Assembly (NCBI RefSeq): GCF_015752285.1
Contig: NZ_JADOUY010000002.1
Span: 372,001-436,000, forward strand
Reading direction: 5' to 3'
DNA length: 64,000 nucleotides
DNA from: Mycetocola_A sp015752285
GTDB taxonomy: Bacteria; Actinomycetota; Actinomycetes; Actinomycetales; Microbacteriaceae
In this document: in pieces, positions 38,145 to 47,146 of the stretch
Layout: each line of letters opens with the position of its first letter
Position numbering within the stretch: position 1 is the stretch's first letter
Program-made: the position numbers and the translations under genes
The notes under the pieces: model-generated
The model's database searches: none
Seen by the model: the letters and a program-made list of their open reading frames with translations, nothing else
What the model was told of the DNA's origin: nothing

Positions 38145-39589
38145 TCCGCCTCGAACAGATCACGCAGACGCCAGCCGGTGTCCGTTCTCACCACGAGAAC
38201 GAGCACCGGCTGGCGTTTCGCTGTGTCGGGGACAGCTCGGAGGAGGACCGCATCGCCATGGGCCTGGACCAGCTCGATAGTCTTTCGCGAGCCAACCGAG
38301 ACGAGCAGCGCACGGTCATCGGTGCCGTTGGTGAGCGTGTGCCGATCCATGACGTCGACTGCTGATTCTCTTTCTGCATAGCCGCTCACACACACGGTCG
38401 TTGTTGATTCCTTGTTGCTCGCGGACGCCACACACTGCGCGCGAATCGCCAGCAGCGCAACCGTAGCGGCCACCGGATCGTCTGTGGAGAGAGCGGTCGC
38501 CTCGTCGGCACCGACCGATGGTGTCGATGTCGATGTCGATGTCGGCGTGTCCGTGGCAGGCGGCGGGCTCGACTCGCTGCCGGTCGATCTCGTCGTCTCG
38601 CCCGTGGTCGACGAACCCATCGGTGGAATCACCCACAACCCTGCACAGAGCACCAGGACCAGGACACCGACACCGACACCGATCATCAGCGCCCTGCCGC
38701 GGGCGACGCGTCGAAGAAAATCTCCGAGGCCGTAACTCTTCAGAGGGCGCCGCCGTCTGGCCGTCAGCGGCAGTGTGGCTACCGCCCTCCACAGCGCGGT
38801 CAGGCCACGGCTCGCCTCCGTGCGGGCTGAGGTCACATCGCCAGGCAGTGCCGAGGCGTGCCGATCAGCCACGAGGACCACAGGAAGGGCAGGGGCGATT
38901 GCGAAGATGCGGCACTCCAACTCCATCGCAAGCGCAGTGGCGGAACCGTGTTCTCCAGCTGGATCGAGCCAGGTCGCGATCTCTGCGAGAGCCGACTGAG
39001 CGGTTGCGTCGTTCACAACCTCGGAAACTGCCCGCAAGACGGCCCCGATGGCACGGAAGTCGTCCTCTGCTCCGGAAGACAGCCTCACTCCGCCGTCTCC
39101 GCGTGGCCGGTCGACCGGATCGACACGGCTGCTTTCCAGCCCACCGATCACCGGGCGACCATCCGACGTGAAATGGATCGTCGCTGCAGTCAGCCTGCCG
39201 TGGACGCGCCCTGCCGCGTGAATGGCGGCGACGCCGGCGACGAACGGGGCAAGGATGGTGACCGCTTCGCCCGCCGAGATCGAGGCCCGGGAGGCGAGAA
39301 GGGTGGCCAGGGTCCAGTCGGTTGCCTCGGTCACGAGGAGAATTCGCCCGTCTGCCAGAGTCGCGACATCCCACAATTCGACGACATGGGACGACCGGAT
39401 TCGGGAGTGGGCGTCGATTCGCCTGGTGAGGGCATCGCCGGTCGTGGCGATCGTCAGCAGTGCTGTCTCGGCGGTCGAGTCGTTCTCGCTCCTGGCAAGC
39501 CAGGTGATATTGCCGTCGCTGCGGGCGACCTGGCGCAGGAGACGGTAGCCGCCCACGGCGGTGCCAGGGGCCGGAAAGATCTGGGTCAT
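38141..39589 (-). CDS. Membrane-anchored pseudokinase (Ser/Thr-kinase-like)
   Basis: 482-residue protein with a degenerate kinase domain (about residues 10-280). The fold is visible in VGGYRLLRQVARSDGNITWL and RVHGRLTAATIHF, but the VAIK lysine is absent, HRDxxxxN is replaced by HGRLTAATI (residues 130-138), and DFG is replaced by IGGLESS. One transmembrane helix near residue 300 (MIGVGVGVLVLVLCAGLWVI) is followed by a Ser/Thr/Pro linker and an outer domain with two cysteines (RAQCVASA, TTVCVSGY). Catalytic activity is very unlikely; a scaffold or sensor role is inferred. In mycobacteria lipB and lipA occupy this position. Confidence 0.75.
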   Translation of the reverse strand: MTQIFPAPGTAVGGYRLLRQVARSDGNITWLARSENDSTAETALLTIATTGDALTRRIDAHSRIRSSHVVELWDVATLADGRILLVTEATDWTLATLLASRASISAGEAVTILAPFVAGVAAIHAAGRVHGRLTAATIHFTSDGRPVIGGLESSRVDPVDRPRGDGGVRLSSGAEDDFRAIGAVLRAVSEVVNDATAQSALAEIATWLDPAGEHGSATALAMELECRIFAIAPALPVVLVADRHASALPGDVTSARTEASRGLTALWRAVATLPLTARRRRPLKSYGLGDFLRRVARGRALMIGVGVGVLVLVLCAGLWVIPPMGSSTTGETTRSTGSESSPPPATDTPTSTSTSTPSVGADEATALSTDDPVAATVALLAIRAQCVASASNKESTTTVCVSGYAERESAVDVMDRHTLTNGTDDRALLVSVGSRKTIELVQAHGDAVLLRAVPDTAKRQPVLVLVVRTDTGWRLRDLFEAD

Positions 39590-39744
39590 CCGGCCATCGT
39601 CATCGGCGCCGGCCGGCTGGTCGGCGCCCGGGAGGAAGCTGTGGACGACCTCCAGGGATGCGACCGGGTGTGAAGGGACGGCGGGCAGGGCGGAGGTCCC
39701 CGAACCGCGCCGTGCAGGGTCGATATTGCCGGTATCCTTATGTC

Positions 39745-40455
39745 ATGGCACGCAAAGAAAAGCCCGTCAAGGCTGCGAAGGAACCCGGTCGGCTGAAGCA
39801 AATGGGGCAGGTGTTCCAGATGACCCGCCGCTACGACAAGAGCGTTGTCTGGTGGATGCTTCTCGGATTCCTCGGTCCCATCGCGCTCGGCGTCCTCGCC
39901 GCCCTGTTCCTCACCGGTGGCAACGTTTTCGGTCTGGTCCTTTGGATCATCGCCGGTGTTCTCGCGGGCGTGCTCGCCGCCATGATCATCCTCGGCCGTC
40001 GCGCCGAGCGAGCGGCATACGGTCAGATCGCCGGCCAGCCGGGAGCAGTCGGCGCGGTATTCCGCAGTTCACTCCCTCGTGGCTGGCAGGGCAGCGAGAT
40101 GCCCGTCAACGCCAACGCGAAGACCCAGGATGCCGTCTACCGTGCCGTGGGGCGGGGTGGCGTCGTTCTCGTCGGAGAAGGTCCCCGGTCACGTTCGACC
40201 CGCCTCGTCGAAGAAGAGAAGCGCAAGGTGAACCGGATCGTCCCCAACGTTCCCGTCACCATCTTCTATGTCGGCCCGGACGAAGCCTCTGTTCCGCTGT
40301 ACAAGCTCACCAAATCATTCCGGTCCGTGAAAAAGACCCTCACGAAGCCTGAGGTACTCGCCGTCGTGAACCGCCTGGCCTCGCTCAGCGCCGGATCGCT
40401 TCCGATCCCGAAGGGCGTCGACCCGTTCAAGGTGCGCCCCCAGCGCGCACGCTAG
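39745..40455 (+). CDS. DUF4191 family membrane protein
   Basis: 236-residue protein (Rv2219 family) with two hydrophobic helices (residues about 35-80: MLLGFLGPIALGVLAALFLT and VLWIIAGVLAGVLAAMIIL) and a basic soluble C-terminal domain containing RRAERAAYGQIAGQPGAVGA and LPRGWQGSEMPVNANAKTQD. Function unknown; conserved next to glnA1 in actinobacteria. ATG 39745 is the plausible start; the frame is open from 39658. A perfect 19-bp hairpin follows. Confidence 0.88.
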   Translation: MARKEKPVKAAKEPGRLKQMGQVFQMTRRYDKSVVWWMLLGFLGPIALGVLAALFLTGGNVFGLVLWIIAGVLAGVLAAMIILGRRAERAAYGQIAGQPGAVGAVFRSSLPRGWQGSEMPVNANAKTQDAVYRAVGRGGVVLVGEGPRSRSTRLVEEEKRKVNRIVPNVPVTIFYVGPDEASVPLYKLTKSFRSVKKTLTKPEVLAVVNRLASLSAGSLPIPKGVDPFKVRPQRAR

Positions 40456-40467
40456 TCGGACTGCAGA

Positions 40468-40511
40468 GACAGAAACCCGCCAGGACCTCGATGTCCTGGC
40501 GGGTTTCTGTC
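40468..40511. terminator. Bidirectional terminator between DUF4191 and RDD genes
   Basis: Perfect 19-bp inverted repeat GACAGAAACCCGCCAGGAC / GTCCTGGCGGGTTTCTGTC with a 6-base loop, midway between the convergent stops. Confidence 0.92.
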
Positions 40512-40544
40512 TTCACTGCCGGGTATCAGCGCACGGACCAGACA

Positions 40545-40988
40545 TCACACGCGGATGAGAACGGTACCGGCGATCTTGTCGTGGAAGCCGCGCTGGTCAG
40601 AATCCCAGACCAGGGCAGGAAGGATCACGACGAGCAACAGGCTGCGGACGACGGGCCGCCAGAGACCGACGTATCCGCCACCGAGCGGAACCACTCGCAG
40701 CCCGACGATGCGATGGCCGACACTCGCGCCTGTCGTGATGAGAAAGAGAATCTGAAGGGCAGCGAAGACCAGGCTGTTGGCCCAACCATTGCCGATGCCG
40801 GTCGCACCAGGGAAGAACGCCGCGACGATGAGGAGAGCAGAAGTCCAGTCGATGGCGAGAGCCAGAAGTCGCCGGCCAGCGCGGCCGATGCTGCGAGGCC
40901 CGTGCTCAGGAAGACCGAGTCGCTCGCCCGGATATCGACTCGGAGTGAGCCCACCGGATTGCGGAGGGGAATTCGGAACACTCGTCAC
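40545..40988 (-). CDS. RDD family membrane protein
   Basis: 147-residue RDD-domain protein. The N-terminal 35 residues are Pro-rich, then RRLLALAIDWTSALLIVAAF carries the first helix with the family Arg/Asp pair, and GHRIVGLRVVPLGGG and the last helix region VRSLLLVVILPALV follow, ending FHDKIAGTVLIRV. Three hydrophobic segments. Function of the family is debated (ion or small-solute transport). GTG start at 40988, divergent from glnA. The same position relative to glnA1 is occupied by Rv2219A in M. tuberculosis. Confidence 0.85.
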   Translation of the reverse strand: MTSVPNSPPQSGGLTPSRYPGERLGLPEHGPRSIGRAGRRLLALAIDWTSALLIVAAFFPGATGIGNGWANSLVFAALQILFLITTGASVGHRIVGLRVVPLGGGYVGLWRPVVRSLLLVVILPALVWDSDQRGFHDKIAGTVLIRV

Positions 40989-41046
40989 AGTCAGATCCTA
41001 CGTGCCGCCGGACGTGTAACATGCCAGAAACATGGGTGTGACCCCG

Positions 41047-41068
41047 GGGTAATCCCCTGTCATTACCC
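41047..41068. promoter_or_regulatory. Inverted repeat in the glnA promoter region
   Basis: GGGTAAT-N8-ATTACCC, a perfect 7-bp dyad 58 bp upstream of the glnA ATG and within the RDD-glnA divergent gap. GTAA/TTAC words are typical of nitrogen regulators such as GlnR, but the spacing does not match the GlnR direct-repeat consensus. Confidence 0.4.
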
Positions 41069-41125
41069 TCTCAAGAGGTTGCACGTTGCATCCTTCTCGG
41101 TACCAACCCTTTTGGAGTTCTCCAT

Positions 41126-42550
41126 ATGTTCAGCGATTCTTCCGAGGTGCTCAAGTTCATCAAGGATACGGATGTCAAGTTTGTCGACATCCGCTTCACC
41201 GATCTCCCTGGTGTGCAGCAGCACTTCAACATCCCGGCATCGACCGTCGACGAGGAATTCTTCACCGTCGGCCAGCTGTTCGACGGCTCGTCCATCCGGG
41301 GATTCGCGAGCATCCACGAGTCGGACATGCAGCTCATCCCCGATGTGACGACGGCGTACATCGACCCGTTCCGCATCGAGCGGACCCTCATCGTCGTCTT
41401 CGACATCTACAACCCGCGCAACGGCGAGATCTACTCCAAGGACCCGCGTCAGGTCGCCAAGAAGGCTGAGAAGTACCTCGCATCGACCGGCATCGCCGAC
41501 ACGGCCTACTTCGCCCCGGAGGCAGAGTTCTACATATTCGACGACGTGCGCTACGAGATCAACCAGCACTCGAGCTCCTACTCGGTCGACTCCAGCGAAG
41601 GCGCCTGGAACTCCGGCCGCGAAGAGCCCGGCGGAAACCTCGCCAACAAGACCCCGTACAAGGGCGGCTACTTCCCGGTCAGCCCGGTCGACCAGCACGC
41701 CGACCTGCGCGACGACATCTGCCTCAAGCTCATCGACGCCGGTCTCATCCTCGAACGCAGCCACCACGAGGTCGGCACTGCAGGACAGGGCGAGATCAAC
41801 TACCGCTTCGACACGATGGTGCACTCGGCAGACGACATCCTCAAGTTCAAGTACATCGTGAAGAACACGGCCCAGCAGTGGGGCAAGACCGCGACGTTCA
41901 TGCCGAAACCTCTCTTCGGAGACAACGGTTCGGGTATGCACACCCACCAGTCGCTCTGGAACGGCAGCACACCATTGTTCTACGACGAGGCGGGTTATGG
42001 CGGACTGTCCGACGTCGCCCGCTGGTACATCGGTGGCCTGCTCAAGCACGCCCCCGCTGTTCTCGCCTTCACGAACCCCACCGTCAACAGCTACCACCGT
42101 CTGGTTCCCGGTTTCGAAGCCCCGGTCAACCTGGTGTACTCGGCTGGTAACCGTTCGGCCTCGATCCGTATCCCGATCACGGGAACGAACCCCAAGGCCA
42201 AGCGCATCGAGTTCCGTGCGCCTGACGCATCCGGTAACCCGTACCTCGCATTCGCCGCTCAGCTGATGGCCGGTCTCGACGGAATCAAGAACCGTATCGA
42301 GCCGCACGAGCCGGTCGACAAGGACCTCTACGAGCTGCCCCCGGAGGAAGCCAAGAGCATCCCCCAGGTTCCGTCGTCGCTTGAGGGTGCACTTCAGGCA
42401 CTCGAAGCCGACCACGAGTTCCTGCTCCAGGGCAACGTGTTCACGCGTGAGCTCATCGAGACCTGGATCGACTTCAAGCGCGAACACGAGATCAAGCCGC
42501 TGGCCCAGCGCCCGCACCCGTTCGAGTTCGAGCTCTATTACGGCGTCTGA
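41126..42550 (+). CDS. glnA: Glutamine synthetase type I (adenylylatable)
   Basis: 474-residue main ammonium-assimilating enzyme (glutamate + NH3 + ATP to glutamine). It begins VKFVDIRFTDLPGVQQHFN and has the signature FDGSSIRGF, metal-site APEAEFYIFDDVRY, KTATFMPKPLFGDNGSGMHTH and the NPKAKRIEFRAPD region. Tyr402 in DKDLYELPPEEA is the adenylylation site, so activity is tunable by GlnE, encoded convergently just downstream. TTGGAG at 41112-41117 supports the start. A terminator with a TTCG tetraloop follows. Confidence 0.97.
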   Translation: MFSDSSEVLKFIKDTDVKFVDIRFTDLPGVQQHFNIPASTVDEEFFTVGQLFDGSSIRGFASIHESDMQLIPDVTTAYIDPFRIERTLIVVFDIYNPRNGEIYSKDPRQVAKKAEKYLASTGIADTAYFAPEAEFYIFDDVRYEINQHSSSYSVDSSEGAWNSGREEPGGNLANKTPYKGGYFPVSPVDQHADLRDDICLKLIDAGLILERSHHEVGTAGQGEINYRFDTMVHSADDILKFKYIVKNTAQQWGKTATFMPKPLFGDNGSGMHTHQSLWNGSTPLFYDEAGYGGLSDVARWYIGGLLKHAPAVLAFTNPTVNSYHRLVPGFEAPVNLVYSAGNRSASIRIPITGTNPKAKRIEFRAPDASGNPYLAFAAQLMAGLDGIKNRIEPHEPVDKDLYELPPEEAKSIPQVPSSLEGALQALEADHEFLLQGNVFTRELIETWIDFKREHEIKPLAQRPHPFEFELYYGV

Positions 42551-42566
42551 TTCGACCGATTCCACA

Positions 42567-42600
42567 CCGGGCCGTCCACCTTTCGAGGTGGGCGGCCCGG
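42567..42600 (+). terminator. Terminator after glnA with TTCG tetraloop
   Basis: 15-bp stem CCGGGCCGTCCACCT / AGGTGGGCGGCCCGG (one G-U, one outer C-G) closed by a TTCG loop, 16 bp after the glnA stop and pointing towards the convergent glnE end. Confidence 0.9.
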
Positions 42601-42647
42601 CGTCGTTGAAACGGCCAGCGGCTCGGCCGCGCCAGCGGTGCGTGGAT

Positions 42648-45600
42648 TCAGCGCGGTGTCGGGTCAGGACGGGTCTGCGCCCCGTAGAACGCCTTCTCGA
42701 AGACGCTGCGTGCTCGCCTCGTGACCTGGAGGTAGTCCTCCTCGAGCTGCGCAGCTGATCCGGGCGGATACTCGAGCACCCGGGCGATGCCGTCGAGCTG
42801 CATCCGGTCGCTGGGGAGAACATCGGTGGTCTTGTTGAGCCACAGCGTCATGGCCGACCTCAGGCGCGACGCGAAGATCCACGCAGCACGCAATCGATCG
42901 GCGGTATCTGGTTCGACCAGCCCCGTTTCGGTGGCGACGGCGAGAGCACCGAGCGTGCTCGTCGTCCTCAGGCCGCCGATCTCGCCTGCGTGCTCGAGTT
43001 GAAGCAGTTGCACGAACCACTCGACGTCGCTGAGCGATCCCCTGCCGAGTTTGACGTGCCTGGACGGGTCTGCACCCTGCGGGAGTCTCTCGTTCTCGAC
43101 GCGCGCCTTGATGCGCTTCACCTCGCGGACCGCGTTCTCGGTGATCTCGGCGGGATACCGGATGCCGTCGGCCATCGCCTCGAAGTCGGCCCACAGCCGG
43201 GCGTCGCCTGCGACTCCCCTGGCACGCAGCAGAGCCTGCGCTTCCCAGGTCAGCGACCAGCGTGAGTAGTACGCCCGGTAGGAGTCGAGTGAGCGGGCGA
43301 CCGGCCCGTTCTTTCCCTCAGGGCGAAGTCCTACATCGAGGTCGAGCGGGAGTCGGTGGTCCTCGCTGAGCCTGTTCAGTTCGGAGATGATCCGGTTTGC
43401 GGCGAGATGGGTCTTTTCCGGCTCCAGCGCCGTCGCTCGGTAGACATACATGAGGTCGGCGTCAGACCCGAAGCCGAGCTCGGCACCGCCGTAGCGTCCC
43501 ATTCCGATCACCGCGAATTCCAGGGCATCCGGGCCGAGGCCGTCAGCGCGACGGATCGTCCGCAGGATGCCGTCGATCGTTGCGGTGGTGACGTCGGTGA
43601 GCCCCCCGGCCAGGTCCGAGAGGGCCAGTGTGCCCGTCACCGAACCCAGGGCGAGTCGGAGGATCTCCCGACGCCTCAGCCGGCGGATGGCCGTCGCAGC
43701 GGGCTCGTCGGATTCGTGGCGGCCGAGGATCGAGGAGATCTCCTCGGTCAGGGCATCGAGCGAACGGGGCGTCAACTCGCTGTCGTGTTCAAGCCAGGCC
43801 GCGGCCTCGGGGATCTGGTCGAGGAGTTCGCCGATGAAGCGCGACCCGCTCAGCACGCGGGTGAGCTTCTCGGCCACACCGGATGAGTCGCGGAGCATCC
43901 TCAGGAACCAGTGGGTCCCACCGAGAGATTCGCTCAACCGGCGGAAGGCGAGGAGACCATAATCGGGGTCGGCTCCGTCGGCGAGCCAGCGCAACATCAC
44001 GGGCAGGAGGTTGCGCTGGATGATCGCGCGTCGAGAGACCCCCGACGTCAACGCTCCGATGTGGGTGAGCGCGCCCTGCGGGTCACGGAAGCCGATGGCG
44101 GCGAGGCGGGCGCCGGCCTGGGCGGGGCTGAGCAGGACCTCTTCCTCAGGGAGACCGGCGACAGCCGAGAGCAGCGGCCGGTAGAACAAGCGCTCGTGGA
44201 GCCCTCTGACCTCGTGCTTGGTCTTTTCCCACAGGGTGACGAGTGCCTCGCCGTTCGGCGCGAACGTCGAAGCCCGTGCGAGCACCCGCAATGCATCGGG
44301 GTCCTGAGGCATGAGGTGGGTCCGGCGGAGACGGGTCAGCTGCAGCCGGTGTTCGAGAACCCGGAGCAGACGGTAGTCGCCCGCGAACTCCGCCGCTTCC
44401 TCCCTGCCGATGTACCCGTGGTCGGAGAGCGCGTTCAGCGCATGAATTGTGCCCCGTTTCCGTACCTCAGCGTCGGCGGAACCGTGGACGAGTTGCAGGA
44501 GCTGCACGGTGAACTCGACGTCACGCAGTCCCCCAGGACCGAGTTTGAGCTGGAAATGCACCTCGTTCGTCGGAATGTTCTCGGTGACTCTTTCACGCAT
44601 CCGCTGCACGGATTCGACGAAGTTCTCCCGTCCTGCGCTCGACCACACGAGAGGTGATACGGCGTCGACGTACCGTTGGCCCAGCTCGAGGTCACCGGCG
44701 AAGGCCCGGGCCTTGAGCAGAGCCTGGAACTCCCAGCTCTTGGCCCAGCGATCGTAATAGGCGAGGTGTGACTCGAGGGTACGAACGAGCGCACCCTGTT
44801 TGCCTTCGGGGCGGAGGTTGGGATCGACCTCCCACAGTTCCGGTTCGATGTCCGGCTGGCTGATGACCCGCATCGACACGACCGCGAGCCTGGTGGCGAC
44901 GTCGACGGCGCGCGCGTTCGTCAGCCCGGATGCTTCGTCGCCCTCGGCCACGAAGATGACGTCGACGTCGCTGACGTAGTTGAGTTCACCGGCACCGGCC
45001 TTGCCCATACCGATCACGGCGAACCGGGTCGCTTTCACCTCGTCGGGCTGGAACTGTCCCGGACCTGAGCCTGCGACGCTCACCTCGGCCCTCGCGACAG
45101 CGATCGCTGCTTCCAGCGCTGCAGCGGCGACATCCGACAGCGCGCGCGCGACGTCATCGAGCACATCGCGCGGGTCAGGTGCGCTGAGATCGTACGAAGC
45201 GATCCGGGCGAGCCACCGTCGGTAGCGGACCCGCAGCCGGGTGTACGCCTCGCTGTCGATGCACTCCGCGACACCGTGCTCGGCACCGACGGCATCGAGC
45301 AGGTCGGCAACGAGCTCGTCGCGGCCCGGCAGGCCGTCGGACCACCCGGTCACGAACGCGACCTCTGCCGGGTGACGGTGGAAGAAGTCAGCGAGTCCGG
45401 CGGATGCACCGAGCAGGCGAATCAGGCGGAGTGCGTCGTCCTCTGAGTTCAGCGCTTCCCCCACGGTGCCCGGGTGCGACCGAGCCAGATCGACCAGACG
45501 GCTGAGCGCCTGGTCAGGGTCGGCCGCCCTCGAGAACACGGGCAGCACGGCGTCCGCCTCGAACGGCACAGCATCGTAGAGCTCGTCGAGCTGTGCACGG

Positions 45601-45665
45601 ACACCGCTGAGCGAAGCGAAGCCGAGTCGTGCGAGTTCGGTGAGGGTGGCCTGGTCGCGTCGCAT
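42648..45665 (-). CDS. glnE: Bifunctional glutamine synthetase adenylyltransferase/deadenylylase
   Basis: 1005-residue enzyme that adds or removes AMP on glutamine synthetase. There are two nucleotidyltransferase halves: the first (deadenylylase) with VIGMGKAGAGELNYVSDVDV and the second (adenylyltransferase) with VIGMGRYGGAELGFGSDADL, each followed by RPEGKQGALVRTLES or RPEGKNGPVARSLDS. ATG 45665 (MRRDQATLTELARLG) follows the glnA2 stop by 11 bp and gives the normal length; the longer frame runs into glnA2. In actinobacteria GlnE is needed to restrain GlnA1. Confidence 0.95.
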   Translation of the reverse strand: MRRDQATLTELARLGFASLSGVRAQLDELYDAVPFEADAVLPVFSRAADPDQALSRLVDLARSHPGTVGEALNSEDDALRLIRLLGASAGLADFFHRHPAEVAFVTGWSDGLPGRDELVADLLDAVGAEHGVAECIDSEAYTRLRVRYRRWLARIASYDLSAPDPRDVLDDVARALSDVAAAALEAAIAVARAEVSVAGSGPGQFQPDEVKATRFAVIGMGKAGAGELNYVSDVDVIFVAEGDEASGLTNARAVDVATRLAVVSMRVISQPDIEPELWEVDPNLRPEGKQGALVRTLESHLAYYDRWAKSWEFQALLKARAFAGDLELGQRYVDAVSPLVWSSAGRENFVESVQRMRERVTENIPTNEVHFQLKLGPGGLRDVEFTVQLLQLVHGSADAEVRKRGTIHALNALSDHGYIGREEAAEFAGDYRLLRVLEHRLQLTRLRRTHLMPQDPDALRVLARASTFAPNGEALVTLWEKTKHEVRGLHERLFYRPLLSAVAGLPEEEVLLSPAQAGARLAAIGFRDPQGALTHIGALTSGVSRRAIIQRNLLPVMLRWLADGADPDYGLLAFRRLSESLGGTHWFLRMLRDSSGVAEKLTRVLSGSRFIGELLDQIPEAAAWLEHDSELTPRSLDALTEEISSILGRHESDEPAATAIRRLRRREILRLALGSVTGTLALSDLAGGLTDVTTATIDGILRTIRRADGLGPDALEFAVIGMGRYGGAELGFGSDADLMYVYRATALEPEKTHLAANRIISELNRLSEDHRLPLDLDVGLRPEGKNGPVARSLDSYRAYYSRWSLTWEAQALLRARGVAGDARLWADFEAMADGIRYPAEITENAVREVKRIKARVENERLPQGADPSRHVKLGRGSLSDVEWFVQLLQLEHAGEIGGLRTTSTLGALAVATETGLVEPDTADRLRAAWIFASRLRSAMTLWLNKTTDVLPSDRMQLDGIARVLEYPPGSAAQLEEDYLQVTRRARSVFEKAFYGAQTRPDPTPR

Positions 45666-45676
45666 CCTGGAACGTT

Positions 45677-47032
45677 CTAGAGGATCTCGATGTTCTTGGA
45701 GAGTTCGAACGGAGTCACCTGGGCCCGGTACTCCTGCCACTCCTGACGCTTGTTGAGCAGGACGTAGTTGAACACCTGCTCCCCGAGAGTCTCGGCGACG
45801 AGTTCCGATTCCTCCATCAACTGGATGGCGTGATCGAGGCTGGCAGGCAGTGCCGAGTAGCCGAGCGCACGGCGCTCCGAGTCGCTGAGACTCCAGACGT
45901 TGTCTTCGGCCTCGGGTGGCAGCTCGTAACCTTCCTCGATGCCCTTGAGCCCTGCAGCGAGGAGCAGCGAGTAAGCCAGGTACGGGTTCGCCGCCGAGTC
46001 GATCGCGCGGTATTCGACCCGCGCACTTCCACCCTTGTTGGGCTTGTACAGCGGCACACGCACCAATGCTGACCGGTTGTTGTGGCCCCAGGTGACAAAA
46101 CTCGGCGCCTCGGCCAGGCCGTTGTTGCCGACCGTGCCCCAGAGCCGCTTGTACGAGTTGACGAACTGGTTGGTGACCGCCGTGATCTCCGGTGCGTGCT
46201 GGAGCAGGCCGGCGATGAACTGACGACCGATCTTCGAGAGCTGGTACTGCGCGCCGGCCTCGTAGAACGCATTCGCGTCGCCCTCGAAGAGCGACATGTG
46301 GGTGTGCATGCCGGAACCCGGTTTGTCGGAGAGCGGCTTCGGCATGAACGTCGCGTAGACGCCCTGCTCGATCGCCACCTCTTTGATCACGGTGCGGAAG
46401 GTCATGATGTTATCTGCGGTGGTCAGCGCGTCCGCGTAGCGAAGGTCGATCTCGTTCTGGCCGGGCCCGGCTTCGTGGTGACTGAACTCCACGGAGATTC
46501 CGAGGTCTTCGAGCATGCGGACCGACCGGCGACGGAAGTCGTGGGCGGTGCCGCCTGGAACGTTGTCGAAGTAGCCGGCGGAGTCGACGGGAATCGGGCC
46601 CTCCGGGCCGATCTGAGCCGATTTCAGCAGGTAGAACTCGATCTCGGGGTGGGTGTAGAAGGTGAATCCGTGATCGGCGGCCTTCGCCAGTGTGCGTTTG
46701 AGAACGTTGCGCGGATCTGACAGAGCCGGTAACCCGTCAGGCGTCGTGATGTCGCAGAACATGCGCGCGGTCGGATCGATCTCACCGCGCCAGGGCAGCA
46801 ACTGGAACGTCGTCGGGTCAGGGACCGCCAGCAGGTCGGATTCATAGGACCTGCTGAGACCTTCGATCGCTGAACCGTCGAAGCCCAGGCCTTCGGCGAA
46901 TGCGCCTTCGACCTCTGCAGGGGCGATCGCAACGGACTTGAGGGTGCCGACGACATCGGTGAACCAGAGGCGGACGAACTTGACTCCCCGTTCCTCGATC
47001 GTACGAAGAACGAAGTCGCGCTGCTTATCCAT
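45677..47032 (-). CDS. glnA2: Glutamine synthetase-like GlnA2 (not adenylylatable)
   Basis: 451-residue GSI-alpha-type protein, shorter than GlnA1. It begins RTIEERGVKFVRLWFTDVVG, has FDGSAIEGL, HPEIEFYLLK, FMPKPLSDKPGSGMHTHMSL and the NNRSALVRVP region, so the fold and active site are intact. At the adenylylation position the loop reads EDNVWSLSDSERRALG, with Trp instead of Tyr, so GlnE cannot regulate it there. The exact substrate may be glutamate or another amine acceptor: some actinobacterial GlnA-like proteins are polyamine glutamylases. Arrangement glnA1 / glnE / glnA2 is as in mycobacteria. Divergent from panB. Confidence 0.9.
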   Translation of the reverse strand: MDKQRDFVLRTIEERGVKFVRLWFTDVVGTLKSVAIAPAEVEGAFAEGLGFDGSAIEGLSRSYESDLLAVPDPTTFQLLPWRGEIDPTARMFCDITTPDGLPALSDPRNVLKRTLAKAADHGFTFYTHPEIEFYLLKSAQIGPEGPIPVDSAGYFDNVPGGTAHDFRRRSVRMLEDLGISVEFSHHEAGPGQNEIDLRYADALTTADNIMTFRTVIKEVAIEQGVYATFMPKPLSDKPGSGMHTHMSLFEGDANAFYEAGAQYQLSKIGRQFIAGLLQHAPEITAVTNQFVNSYKRLWGTVGNNGLAEAPSFVTWGHNNRSALVRVPLYKPNKGGSARVEYRAIDSAANPYLAYSLLLAAGLKGIEEGYELPPEAEDNVWSLSDSERRALGYSALPASLDHAIQLMEESELVAETLGEQVFNYVLLNKRQEWQEYRAQVTPFELSKNIEIL

Positions 47033-47146
47033 CTGATCCCCTCGAAAAGTCCGTCTCGCTGCTGCGGTTACAGGCTATCCGTTTCACGCTCGTCGCGTGG
47101 GCTGCCGTGCCGATCTTCGCGTTCGGCTGATCGCTAGACTTGCGCC

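Noticed and set aside
38515..38560. GTCGATGTCGATGTCGATGTCGG short tandem repeat
   Set aside because: It encodes the Ser/Thr-rich linker of the pseudokinase; a simple coding repeat, not a CRISPR or regulatory array.
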